From an uncultured Oscillospiraceae bacterium (GTDB lineage: Bacteria; Bacillota; Clostridia; Oscillospirales; Oscillospiraceae): DNA of 33,071 bases. The position numbers and the translations under genes were made by a program. Positions 1 to 8,800 of the stretch are shown in pieces. Position 1 is the first letter of the stretch. Every line of letters begins with the position of its first letter. The stretch is from assembly GCA_934675115.1 (NCBI GenBank), contig CAKUPH010000015.1, positions 1 to 33,071 of the forward strand. The letters run 5' to 3'. The notes under the pieces are model-generated. The model had not been told where the DNA came from. It did not search any database and was given only the letters and a program-made list of their open reading frames with translations.

Positions 1-2595
1 ATGAGCCGTCTCAAGGGCATGACCAACGTGGTCAGCTACGAGGATCACGAGGTCGTCCCCCACGACGACGGCATGGGTTGGGACATCCTCATCCGGATGG
101 AGCTGCTCACTCCGCTGCTGGAATACGCCTACGACCACCCCTTCAGCCGCCGGGACATCATCCGGCTGGGCATCGACATGTGCCGCGCGCTGGAGCTGTG
201 CCAGAAGTACAACATCATCCACCGGGACGTAAAGCCGGAGAATATCTTCGTCTCCGGCGGCGGGGACTTCAAGCTGGGGGACTTCGGCATTGCCCGGACG
301 GTGGAAAAGACCATGTCCGGCATGTCCAAGAAGGGGACGTACAGCTACATGGCCCCGGAAGTCTACCGGGGCGGCGCTTACGGGTTCAGTGTGGACACCT
401 ACTCGCTGGGCGTGGTGATGTACCGCCTGCTGAACAACAACCGCCTGCCCTTCCTGCCCCAGCCGCCGGAGCCCATCACCTACAGCCAGCGGGAGACCGC
501 CCTTGCCAAGCGCATGGGCGGCGAGCAGCCGCCCGCGCCGGTGAACGCCGGGGGACGGCTGGGGGAGATCGTGCTCCGGGCCTGCGCTTTCGCCCCGGAG
601 GACCGCTATTCCAGCCCCGGGCAGATGCGGCAGGAGCTGGAGGCCATTCAGTACGGCCCGGAGGACGCGGCCCTCATCTACCCCTCCGGCGACGAGCTGG
701 CCCTGTATGAAAATCAGTACGTCTCCCGGCGCTCTCAGGGGGAGAAGAGCGAGGAGCCGTCCGCCGCCCCCGCGCCGGTCGCGGCGGAGGTCACGGAAAA
801 GACCGAGAGCGTGTTCGGCGGCGGAGCCGTGAACAGCCCCGCGCCGGAAAAAGCGCCGGAGGAATTTTTCACGCCCGCAGGCGGGGAGAGGGCGGAGGAC
901 ACGTTCCGTCCCATTACGGAGGGTACGGAACGGACGGAGTCTGTCTTTGGGCACGGTGAACAGCCGCAGAAGCCCGCCGCGCCCCGGAAGCCGAAGAAGC
1001 GGGGCGTGCTGATTGCGGCCATCGCGGCGGCGGTGGTTCTGCTGGCAGCGGGCGTTGCGCTTTGGTGGAACCAGATTACGACGCTGCCCGCGGATGTCCC
1101 GGTGGGGCCCGCGCTGGAATCGGAGCCCGCGGACTCCCCCGAGCCCTCGGCGGAGCCGTCGGACACGCCCTCCGCTCCGCTGCTGGGAGAATCAGTGGAG
1201 CTGCGGCAGCAGGTAAGCGCCGCGGGCCGCCAGTCTATGGACACGGTGCGGGTGGCCATGCTGGTGTGTGACGAGTGGTCTTACCAGAACCCCGATATCA
1301 AGGGCGCGGTCTACGGAATCCAAATGGATCTCTATTCGGTGGACCAGTGTCTGAAGGATGCGGGGATCGTCAAAACGTCCTTCAATGATGACGTATATTA
1401 TATCAACGACGTGTTCGTGGAGGCGGAGGCGCTGAACGCGATCCTTGACTTTATCGAGCAGCTTCTGGATTCGGACAGCTGCGACCTCGTTGTCGGCTGC
1501 TCCCCCTGGGCGGACCTTCTGGGCTATGAGCCGGACATCATCGAGCGGCTGTCGAAAATCGCGGCAGCCCACCCGGACAAGGAGATCCTGCTCAGCGGCG
1601 GCCTGTCCGCATGGTATCGTCTGATAGCCGGAGGGAACACCATGCTGCCGGACAGCATATCCGGTATGCTGGGCGTCAATGGGACCGCCGCCCTCACCAA
1701 CAATCTGAATCCGAATGAGCCAATGGACCTGCCGGAGTACATGCTGGGTGCTGCGGCGGCCCTCCAGTGCGAAAGTGGGAAGATCGGCGTCACGGTGACG
1801 GAGGAATGGGATATATATGCGGTACAGGCCTTTGCCGCCGGCGCGGCCAGCGTGAACGGCAATATCGAACTGCTGGTGTACGGCGGTGAGTTGACGATCG
1901 ACGGCGAAGCGGAAGCGGTAATGCAGCTGTGCGAGGCGGGAGCGGACGTGATCTGGTGCAGCGATTACAACGAGGCGGCCCACAAGGCCGCAAAGGAAAA
2001 CGGCGCGCGCTCCTGCTGTCTGACGGATCTGGAAGAGGGTGCGGCGCCGGCAGTGGATCTGGCCATTTCGACGCTCGGGGACTTCCGGGATGACATTCTG
2101 CGCACTGTTGAGTGCATGAAAAATGGCTGGGAGACCGGACCGTATATTCTGACGCCCAGCCGCCTGTACGTGAGGGACGGCGCGTCAGCTGAGCTGCTGG
2201 AACAGATGGGGACCGCCAGGGAACAGTACATGGACGAGGGCGGCGGAGAGTTTGCCGAAGGGTTTCCCAGCGGAATGGCCGTCACCTTCCTGCACATGCC
2301 GGAAAATCCGGAGGTTTTGAACTTCCTTGACCAGCCCTTTGACGGTGCGTGGCTGGTTCTGAGCGATATGAACGCGTGGCCTGGATTTGTCAATATGGGG
2401 TGGTATTATGATATTTCCGCTCAGACGGCGCAGGCCATACTGAAACAGATCCAGTCCGCAGGCGTCGATGACGGTGACGACGGACAGGTGAGCGTTCTGA
2501 TCGAGCGGAACGGAAGGACGCTCCACGCGGATGCGGGCTATAATTCGGCAGACCGCACCTTGTATCTTAGCTGGTACGAGTTTGACGAGGGATAA
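1..2595 (+). CDS. Transmembrane Ser/Thr kinase with BMP/PnrA-like extracellular domain (5' partial)
   Basis: This is a membrane Hanks-type Ser/Thr protein kinase whose 5' end lies outside the window. The first visible codon is an internal Met: it aligns with residue 88 of the two complete paralogues downstream, so about 87 residues (glycine loop and ATP-binding Lys) are missing only because of the edge. Visible residues show the catalytic loop HRDVKPEN (74-81), DFG (94-96) and APE. A Pro/Glu-rich linker carries two T-E-R/K-T-E-S-V-F-G motifs. One hydrophobic segment follows at about 334-354, then some 500 outside residues. That outer part resembles the BMP/PnrA periplasmic-binding family: an alternating alpha/beta pattern, with a section reading CEAGADVIWCSDYNEAA followed by an AAKENGA helix as in ligand-binding basic membrane proteins. 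The inferred role is sensing a small solute outside and phosphorylating cytoplasmic targets. It is the first visible gene of an operon with two more kinases and a PP2C phosphatase. The kinase call is very secure; the ligand is unknown. Confidence 0.93.
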   Translation: MSRLKGMTNVVSYEDHEVVPHDDGMGWDILIRMELLTPLLEYAYDHPFSRRDIIRLGIDMCRALELCQKYNIIHRDVKPENIFVSGGGDFKLGDFGIARTVEKTMSGMSKKGTYSYMAPEVYRGGAYGFSVDTYSLGVVMYRLLNNNRLPFLPQPPEPITYSQRETALAKRMGGEQPPAPVNAGGRLGEIVLRACAFAPEDRYSSPGQMRQELEAIQYGPEDAALIYPSGDELALYENQYVSRRSQGEKSEEPSAAPAPVAAEVTEKTESVFGGGAVNSPAPEKAPEEFFTPAGGERAEDTFRPITEGTERTESVFGHGEQPQKPAAPRKPKKRGVLIAAIAAAVVLLAAGVALWWNQITTLPADVPVGPALESEPADSPEPSAEPSDTPSAPLLGESVELRQQVSAAGRQSMDTVRVAMLVCDEWSYQNPDIKGAVYGIQMDLYSVDQCLKDAGIVKTSFNDDVYYINDVFVEAEALNAILDFIEQLLDSDSCDLVVGCSPWADLLGYEPDIIERLSKIAAAHPDKEILLSGGLSAWYRLIAGGNTMLPDSISGMLGVNGTAALTNNLNPNEPMDLPEYMLGAAAALQCESGKIGVTVTEEWDIYAVQAFAAGAASVNGNIELLVYGGELTIDGEAEAVMQLCEAGADVIWCSDYNEAAHKAAKENGARSCCLTDLEEGAAPAVDLAISTLGDFRDDILRTVECMKNGWETGPYILTPSRLYVRDGASAELLEQMGTAREQYMDEGGGEFAEGFPSGMAVTFLHMPENPEVLNFLDQPFDGAWLVLSDMNAWPGFVNMGWYYDISAQTAQAILKQIQSAGVDDGDDGQVSVLIERNGRTLHADAGYNSADRTLYLSWYEFDEG

Positions 2596-2632
2596 CGTCC
2601 CCGGCGCATGACAAAACAGGAGCGGAGAGAGC

Positions 2633-5491
2633 ATGAAAAATCATTATGAGATTGGCTCTGTGGTCTTTGGGAAATGGAGCATCGCGAGAAGGATCGGCGC
2701 GGGCAGCTTCGGCACGGTGTACGAGATCCGGCGGGAGGAATTCGGCCAGACCTACACCGCCGCGCTGAAGGTCATCACCGTGCCTCAGAACGAGACGGAG
2801 CTTCAGGACGCGCTGGACGAGGGCATGACCCAAGGTCAGGCGGAGGACTATTTTTACACCATGGTGAAGGACATTGTCCGGGAGTTCGCCATCATGGCCC
2901 GGCTCAAGGGCACGGGCAACGTGGTCAGCTACGAGGATCACGAGGTCGTCCCCCACGACGACGGCATGGGCTGGGACATCCTCATCCGGATGGAGCTGCT
3001 CAACCCGCTGATGCCCTACGCCTACGACCATCCCCTGAGCCGCCGGGACGTCATCCGGCTGGGCATCGACATGTGCCGCGCGCTGGAGCTGTGCCAGCGG
3101 TACAATATCATCCACCGGGACATCAAGCCGGAGAACATTTTCGTCTCCGACATCGGGGATTTCAAGCTGGGGGACTTCGGCATTGCCCGCACCATCGAGC
3201 GCACCATGTCCGGCCTGTCCAAGAAGGGGACGTACAACTACATGGCCCCAGAGGTCTACCGGGGCGGCGAGTACGGCTTCAGCGTGGACATCTACTCACT
3301 GGGCATCGTGCTCTACCGCCTGCTGAACAACAACCGGGCCCCCTTCCTGCCCCAGCCGCCGGAGCCCATCACCTATACCCAGCGGGAGACCGCCCTTGCC
3401 AAGCGCATGGGCGGCGAGGAGCTGCCGCCGCCGGTGAACGGCCGGGGTCGGCTGGGGGAGATCGTGCTGAAGGCCTGCGCCTTCGACCCCAAGGCCCGCT
3501 ATTCCTCTCCCGTCCAGATGCGGCAGGAGCTGGAGGCCATCCAGTACGGGCCGGAGGACGGGCAGATCATCTACCCCTCCGGCGACGAGCTGGCCCTGTA
3601 TGAAAATCAGTACGCCTCCCGGCGGTCACAGGCGGAAAACAGTGCGCCAGAGCATTTCGCCGCCCCCGTGCCGGTCGCGGCGGAGGTCACGGAAAAGACC
3701 GAAAGCGTGTTCGGCGGCGGAGCCGTGAACAGCCCCGCGCCGGAAAAAGTGCCGGAGGAATTTTTCACGCCTGCGGGCGGGGAGCCGGAAGAATTCTGGC
3801 CGGAGGAAGGCACGGAGCGCACGGAGTTCATCTTCCGGTCCGACCGGCCTGAGTCTGAGCCGGAACCGTCCTATGAGCCGGAGCCGGAATTTGCGCCTGA
3901 ACCGGAGTGGAACGAATGGGAACCGGACCCGGCGGACTTTGCGCCCGATCCCGGGGAGGGGCAGACGGAGGGGACGAAGAAGCGGAGATGGATCGCCTAC
4001 TGCATGGCGTTCATTGCCACGATTGCGATCCTGATCCCGTTATCGCTGAGAAAGCCGGCAAAGTCTGAGATTCCGGAGTCGGAGATTCCGGAGTCGTTGC
4101 AGGAATATGAAGCGGCAGGCGCGCTGGATCGGGTGTATTCGGATGACGGTAAGCTGGAGGCTTATGTGAGCCGGACATATGACGGCGACGTTCTTATGCA
4201 GGAGCAGTATTTCAGTCCTGACGGTGTCCCGACCGAGTTCTATGGATATGATGAAGAGGGGAATCTTAGATGGGAACAAATCTATAACGAACTGGGTCGG
4301 GTCGAACGGTCCGAGGAATATAACGCGGATGGCACGCTGGATGCGCGGATAGAGTGTGAGTACAGCTCCGATGGCAAGGAGGGCCGGGAAACGCTTTACG
4401 ATGCAGACGGAAATATGCTCGAATACGTGCTGTTAGAGTACTATGACAATGGACAGGTCGCTAAGGCCATGGAGTGTGACAGTGTGGGCCGCCCTACAAA
4501 AGTGATGTACTACGATGAAAGTGGCGGTCTGACCCGTGTAGAGACATATGACGAGAATGGGAAGCTGGTTGATATAGAGACGTATGACGAGAATGGAAAT
4601 CTGATCGGGACAGAGCTATATGATGGAAGTAGCGATATGATAGAGGTCACAAACATCTGCTGGTACGGGTATAACTATGTTGATGTGCGGCTGGATCACG
4701 GGGTTTCTGTTATCACTCCTGTCATCACAGTGAATATCCAGACTGAATTTGATAATTCAACCGGTCTTAACCCATATGATAATTGTGATGTGAGCGTTCT
4801 TGGTGCTGATCGGAAGGAACTGACTGATTCCGAAAACTTATTATTCGGGTGGAGCGTCGATCAGGATGGATTGATAACCTGCGAACTGAATACGGTGGCA
4901 CTTGAGTCTGGATATTATGAAATCTATGTGAGCGAAACGGATTTGAGCGGCAATCTGCTGGGAGATATTAACGTGTCCATTTGCGTTGGAGGTATTGGAA
5001 CCATCATTAACGCAGGCCCAATAGGCTTCGGGTGGGAAGACCTCGTCCTGCAAAATCGGGGGACCGGCGGATGCCTGAGCTTCGATGGAACGGACCTTTC
5101 CATGAATGATGGAGATATTGACGGATCCAGCATCTGGCATATGAACTATGAATGGATAAATGATGGATATAACTCTATTTATTGCAGTGCTTTTGGGTCA
5201 GACAGAATTTTGGACGTAGACAACGCCGGGGTTTTTGACGGGAATCTTGTGAAGGTATGGACTCGCACGGGCTATGATGTTCAATATTGGGATACCATTC
5301 ATGTACATATTATGGGACAGGGCTATGGCATGGACACAATGATCGTGAACATGGAAACGGACGGCTCCGGAGAGGAGTACTGTCTGGCGTGGGACCCCCA
5401 GGAAAATGCGGCAGTGATCAGGCCGGTTTCTCAGGCGGATGAATACTGCGTGTGGGATATATCATCACCGGACAGTTTCTCAGGCGGATGA
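2633..5491 (+). CDS. Transmembrane Ser/Thr kinase with YwqK/MORN-like repeats and ricin-like domain
   Basis: This 952-residue kinase starts at an ATG five bases after a GGAG site, 37 bases after the previous kinase. It has a complete kinase domain: glycine loop GAGSFG (22-27), AALK with Lys46, HRDIKPEN (161-168), DFG (181-183) and APE (205-207). A Glu/Pro-rich linker with one good and one degenerate T-E-R/K-T-E motif leads to a single membrane segment at about 451-472. Outside there are about eight short YDENG-L type repeats (roughly 500-666), like YwqK/MORN repeats. A beta-rich stretch follows (668-790), then a region (about 800-948) with the CLSFDG, ILDVDN and QYWD signatures of a ricin-type beta-trefoil. 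Carbohydrate or cell-wall binding is an inference. The outer part is visibly lower in GC than the kinase part, which suggests the sensor came from a different source. The last residues follow a 17-base direct repeat that includes the stop codon. Confidence 0.93.
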   Translation: MKNHYEIGSVVFGKWSIARRIGAGSFGTVYEIRREEFGQTYTAALKVITVPQNETELQDALDEGMTQGQAEDYFYTMVKDIVREFAIMARLKGTGNVVSYEDHEVVPHDDGMGWDILIRMELLNPLMPYAYDHPLSRRDVIRLGIDMCRALELCQRYNIIHRDIKPENIFVSDIGDFKLGDFGIARTIERTMSGLSKKGTYNYMAPEVYRGGEYGFSVDIYSLGIVLYRLLNNNRAPFLPQPPEPITYTQRETALAKRMGGEELPPPVNGRGRLGEIVLKACAFDPKARYSSPVQMRQELEAIQYGPEDGQIIYPSGDELALYENQYASRRSQAENSAPEHFAAPVPVAAEVTEKTESVFGGGAVNSPAPEKVPEEFFTPAGGEPEEFWPEEGTERTEFIFRSDRPESEPEPSYEPEPEFAPEPEWNEWEPDPADFAPDPGEGQTEGTKKRRWIAYCMAFIATIAILIPLSLRKPAKSEIPESEIPESLQEYEAAGALDRVYSDDGKLEAYVSRTYDGDVLMQEQYFSPDGVPTEFYGYDEEGNLRWEQIYNELGRVERSEEYNADGTLDARIECEYSSDGKEGRETLYDADGNMLEYVLLEYYDNGQVAKAMECDSVGRPTKVMYYDESGGLTRVETYDENGKLVDIETYDENGNLIGTELYDGSSDMIEVTNICWYGYNYVDVRLDHGVSVITPVITVNIQTEFDNSTGLNPYDNCDVSVLGADRKELTDSENLLFGWSVDQDGLITCELNTVALESGYYEIYVSETDLSGNLLGDINVSICVGGIGTIINAGPIGFGWEDLVLQNRGTGGCLSFDGTDLSMNDGDIDGSSIWHMNYEWINDGYNSIYCSAFGSDRILDVDNAGVFDGNLVKVWTRTGYDVQYWDTIHVHIMGQGYGMDTMIVNMETDGSGEEYCLAWDPQENAAVIRPVSQADEYCVWDISSPDSFSGG

Positions 5492-5537
5492 TATATTATC
5501 AGATGAGCAATCGTGATGGAATGAGAGGAACAAATCC

Positions 5538-7955
5538 ATGACAGGAAAATACGGGATCGGCGCCGTGGTGCTGGACAAATGGCGCATCGTCCGGAAGCTG
5601 GGCGAGGGCAGCTTCGGCACGGTGTATGAAATTCAGCGGGAGGAGTTCGGCCAGACCTACACCGCCGCGCTGAAGGTCATCACAGTCCCCCGGAGCGGCG
5701 CGGAATATCAGGCCGCGCTGGACGAGGGCATGAGCGGGCCGGAGGCGGAGCAGTATTTTTACGGTATGGTGGAGGAGATCGTCCGGGAATTTGCCATCAT
5801 GGCAAAGCTCAAGGGCATGACCAACGTGGTCAGCTGCGAGGACCAGTCCGTTATCCGCCGCAAGGACGGCGTGGGTTGGGACGTGCTCATCCGGATGGAG
5901 CTGCTCACCCCGCTGCTGACCTACGCCTATGAGCACCCCTTTGCCCGCCGGGATGTCATCCGGCTGGGCATCGACATGTGCCGCGCGCTGGAGCTGTGCC
6001 AGAAATACAACATCATCCACCGGGACATCAAGCCGGAGAACATCTTTGTGTCCACCGGCGGGGACTTCAAGCTGGGCGATTTCGGCATCGCCCGGACAGT
6101 GGAAAAGACCGTGTCCGGCCTTTCCAAGAAGGGCACCTATAACTACATGGCCCCGGAGGTCTACCGAAGCAGAGAGTACGGCTTCAGCGTGGACACCTAT
6201 TCGCTGGGCGTGGTGCTTTACCGCCTGCTGAACAACAACCGGCTGCCCTTCCTGCCCCAGCCGCCGGAGCCCATCACCTATCACAAGCGGGAGGAGGCGC
6301 TGGCCCGCCGCATGAACGGCGAGGTATTTCCGCCCCCCTGCTACGGTGAGGGACGGCTGGGGGAGATCGTGCTGAAGGCCTGCGCCTTCGACCCTAAGGA
6401 CCGCTACGAAAGCCCGGCCCTCATGCGGCAGGCGCTGGAGGGCGTGCTGTACGACGCGCGGGACGCGGCCCTCATCTACCCCTCCGGCGACGATCTGGCC
6501 ATTCGTGAGAACGGCTACGTCTCCCACACCCCGCAGGAGGACACGGAGGACGAGGACCAGACGGCCACGGAGCGGACGGAGAGCGCCTTCGGCTCCGGTA
6601 AGCGGGAGAAGGGCGGGGACTCCGACGCCTCCCGGACGGAGCACGTGTTCGGCGGTGAAAACGGGACCGAGCGGACGGAGAGCGCATTCGGAAAGAAAGA
6701 TGACCGGAAAAAACCGCCCGCCGCCGTCAAAACAAAGGAAAAATCGAAGAAAAAGCCCCTTGTGCTCGGCATTGTTGGGGTAGTCCTGGCGGTGGCGGCG
6801 GGCGCTGTCATCCTGCTGACCGTCAACGGGAAGCAGAAGGCGAAGCGGGCCGATTACGAGAGCCTGTTGGCCCGGGCCGGGCAGGTGTGCGACACCGACC
6901 CCCAGCGGGCGCAGTCTCTCTATACGGAGGCCCTCGGGCTGTATCCCACGGAGATCGAGCCGCAGATGGGCTACGCCTACGCCCTGTACCGGGGCGGGAG
7001 CTACGCGGAGTGCATCACCTACATCGAGGACACGCTGGCCCTCGGCAAGGCCTACGACACGGACGTCCAGAGCCAGCTGGCGGAAATTCTGGCCGCGGCG
7101 TATTTTGAGCAGGAGGACTACGCCTCGGCGGCAGCCTTTTTCCGGCTGAGCACCGCCGGCGGCGACCTGACGGTGCCCGCCATGCGGGACTACGCCGTGT
7201 CTCTGGGCCGTCTGGGCGACGTGAGCGCCGCGGACGAGGTCTTGCAGCGGATGTACGACGCGGGCGCGTCCGGCGACGTGACGGACTACGTGCAGGCCGA
7301 GGTGGATCGCGCGCTGGAGGACTATGCCGCCGCGGAGTCCGGCTTCCGTTCGGTACTGGACAGCACGGAGGACGAGTCCCTCCAGAAGCGGGCGCTCCGG
7401 GCGCTGGCGGAGACCTACCGGGACTGCGCCGTGCTGGCCCGGACGGGGGATTCCCCCATCGACTACCCGGCCACGAAGGAGGCGGAGCTGCTGTCCGACG
7501 GCATCGTCCGCTGCGGCCTGAGCTACGACAGCACCCTGTGGGAGATGCTGGCGCTGGCTTACTTCGAGGCGTACCACACCGACGCCTCCGCCCCGGACAG
7601 CTACCTGACCAACGCGGCGGACTGCTTCGAGCGGGTCATCTCCATGGGAGTGCAGGCGGGGTATCTTTACAGCGACCTGTACGCCATTTACTATGAGCAG
7701 CAGGACTACGACAAGGCGGAGCAGGCCCTCGCGGCCTACGAGACGGCCTTTCCCGACGACTACCTGCCCCACGCCCTGCGGGGGATGATGCTCATCACCA
7801 TCGAAAACGAAAAAAGCCAGTCCCAGCGGGACTATACGCAGGCTGCGGCGGAGTACGACAAGGCCGGGAGCATGCTCCGCAGCGGCGACGACCGGACGTA
7901 CTACCAGCAGCTGGAGAGCCTGATCGGGCAGCTCCGGACAAACGGCTGGCTGTGA
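5538..7955 (+). CDS. Transmembrane Ser/Thr kinase with extracellular TPR domain
   Basis: This 805-residue kinase starts nine bases after a GAGG site and 46 bases after the previous gene. The kinase domain keeps all key parts: GEGSFG (22-27... numbered as in the preceding paralogue), Lys46, HRDIKPEN (161-168) and DFG (181-183). A basic and acidic linker contains three T-E-R-T-E-S/H-A/V-F-G motifs, the most of the three paralogues. One membrane segment lies at about 406-428. The outer part (437-805) is an all-helical solenoid of TPR-like repeats, recognisable from units such as AQSLYTEALGLYP and DKAEQALAAYETAFPDDYLP. TPR domains bind proteins or peptides, so this receptor probably reads a protein partner or envelope peptide, which is inferred. 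The kinase domain and upstream linker are close copies of the two kinases before it; the outer domain is unrelated. Confidence 0.95.
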   Translation: MTGKYGIGAVVLDKWRIVRKLGEGSFGTVYEIQREEFGQTYTAALKVITVPRSGAEYQAALDEGMSGPEAEQYFYGMVEEIVREFAIMAKLKGMTNVVSCEDQSVIRRKDGVGWDVLIRMELLTPLLTYAYEHPFARRDVIRLGIDMCRALELCQKYNIIHRDIKPENIFVSTGGDFKLGDFGIARTVEKTVSGLSKKGTYNYMAPEVYRSREYGFSVDTYSLGVVLYRLLNNNRLPFLPQPPEPITYHKREEALARRMNGEVFPPPCYGEGRLGEIVLKACAFDPKDRYESPALMRQALEGVLYDARDAALIYPSGDDLAIRENGYVSHTPQEDTEDEDQTATERTESAFGSGKREKGGDSDASRTEHVFGGENGTERTESAFGKKDDRKKPPAAVKTKEKSKKKPLVLGIVGVVLAVAAGAVILLTVNGKQKAKRADYESLLARAGQVCDTDPQRAQSLYTEALGLYPTEIEPQMGYAYALYRGGSYAECITYIEDTLALGKAYDTDVQSQLAEILAAAYFEQEDYASAAAFFRLSTAGGDLTVPAMRDYAVSLGRLGDVSAADEVLQRMYDAGASGDVTDYVQAEVDRALEDYAAAESGFRSVLDSTEDESLQKRALRALAETYRDCAVLARTGDSPIDYPATKEAELLSDGIVRCGLSYDSTLWEMLALAYFEAYHTDASAPDSYLTNAADCFERVISMGVQAGYLYSDLYAIYYEQQDYDKAEQALAAYETAFPDDYLPHALRGMMLITIENEKSQSQRDYTQAAAEYDKAGSMLRSGDDRTYYQQLESLIGQLRTNGWL

Positions 7956-7984
7956 CTCCGGCACGGAAGAACAGAGGAAGAACT

Positions 7985-8749
7985 ATGACAGAACAGATCA
8001 GGATGGAAGCCGCCTGTGCCTGCAAGACCGGGCTGGTGCGGGCCAATAACGAGGACAATTTTTACTTTGCCGGCCATATTCTGGACCGGGAGAACCACGG
8101 CCTTGGGGAGACCCTGCGGTGGTCCGGGGAGCCGGGGGCGGTGTACGCCGTCTTTGACGGCATGGGCGGCGAGGCCTGCGGCGAGACGGCGGCCTATCTG
8201 GCCGCCGCCGCCCTGCGGGACGCCATGGCCCGGCGGGACACGGAGGATTTTCTCACCCGGGTGTGCCTGAAGGCCAACGGGGACATCTGCGCCTACGCCC
8301 GGCGGAACCGGAGCCCGCTGATGGGCTCCACCGCCGTGCTGCTGGCCGTGGACGGCGACCGGGCGGAGATCGTCAACCTTGGGGACAGCCGGGCGTTCCT
8401 GCTGCGCGCCGGGCGGATGGAGCAGATCTCCACCGACCACACCGACGCGGCCATGCTGGAGCGCTCCGGCGCGAAGGGCCGTAAGCCCCGGCTGACCCAG
8501 CATCTGGGCATCCCGCCGGAGGAAATGGTCATCGAGCCCGCCCGGCGGCGGGGGCGCGTTTACCCCGGGGACGTATTTCTGCTGTGCTCCGACGGCCTGA
8601 CCGACATGGTGCCGCCGGAGGAGATCGCCCGGCTCCTGTCCGCGCCGGGGGACGCGGCGGCCCGCGCGGACGCACTGATCGCCGCGGCGCTGGCTGGGGG
8701 CGGCCGGGACAACGTGACGGTCATCGTCTGCCGAATATTGGGCAAGTAA
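7985..8749 (+). CDS. PP2C-family Ser/Thr protein phosphatase
   Basis: This is a metal-dependent phosphatase of 254 residues that removes phosphate from Ser/Thr, the natural opponent of the three kinases upstream. The motifs of the bacterial PP2C (PrpC/Stp) family appear in order: RANNEDN near the N-terminus, VFDGMGG (metal-binding Asp), GSTAV, NLGDSRAFLL, LLCSDGLTDMV and GGRDNVTVIV at the end. I chose the ATG at 7985 because AGAGGAAG sits just before it and the homology starts there; the frame is open back to an ATG at 7952, which would overlap the kinase end. It begins 29 bases after the third kinase and is followed by a strong terminator, so it is the last gene of the operon. No membrane segment is seen, so it should be cytoplasmic. 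It probably resets the kinases and shared substrates. Confidence 0.95.
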   Translation: MTEQIRMEAACACKTGLVRANNEDNFYFAGHILDRENHGLGETLRWSGEPGAVYAVFDGMGGEACGETAAYLAAAALRDAMARRDTEDFLTRVCLKANGDICAYARRNRSPLMGSTAVLLAVDGDRAEIVNLGDSRAFLLRAGRMEQISTDHTDAAMLERSGAKGRKPRLTQHLGIPPEEMVIEPARRRGRVYPGDVFLLCSDGLTDMVPPEEIARLLSAPGDAAARADALIAAALAGGGRDNVTVIVCRILGK

Positions 8750-8761
8750 TGGAAACAAAAG

Positions 8762-8794
8762 GAGCGCCTGACCATAGGTCAGGCGCTCTTTCCA
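8762..8794. terminator. Bidirectional terminator between PP2C and lysR genes
   Basis: A perfect 12-base-pair stem (GAGCGCCTGACC, loop ATA, GGTCAGGCGCTC) is followed by TTT on the plus strand. On the minus strand it is followed by CTTTTGTTT. It lies between the ends of two converging genes and can serve both. Confidence 0.9.
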
Positions 8795-8800
8795 TATCGC

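Noticed and set aside
1..3. ATG at the first base as a true start of the first kinase
   Set aside because: It aligns with internal Met88 of the two complete paralogues; the protein begins about 260 bases upstream of the window.
5499..7964. Long open frame antisense to the third kinase
   Set aside because: It has no ribosome site, no recognisable protein features, and the opposite strand carries a clear kinase with conserved motifs. High-GC codon use produces such frames.
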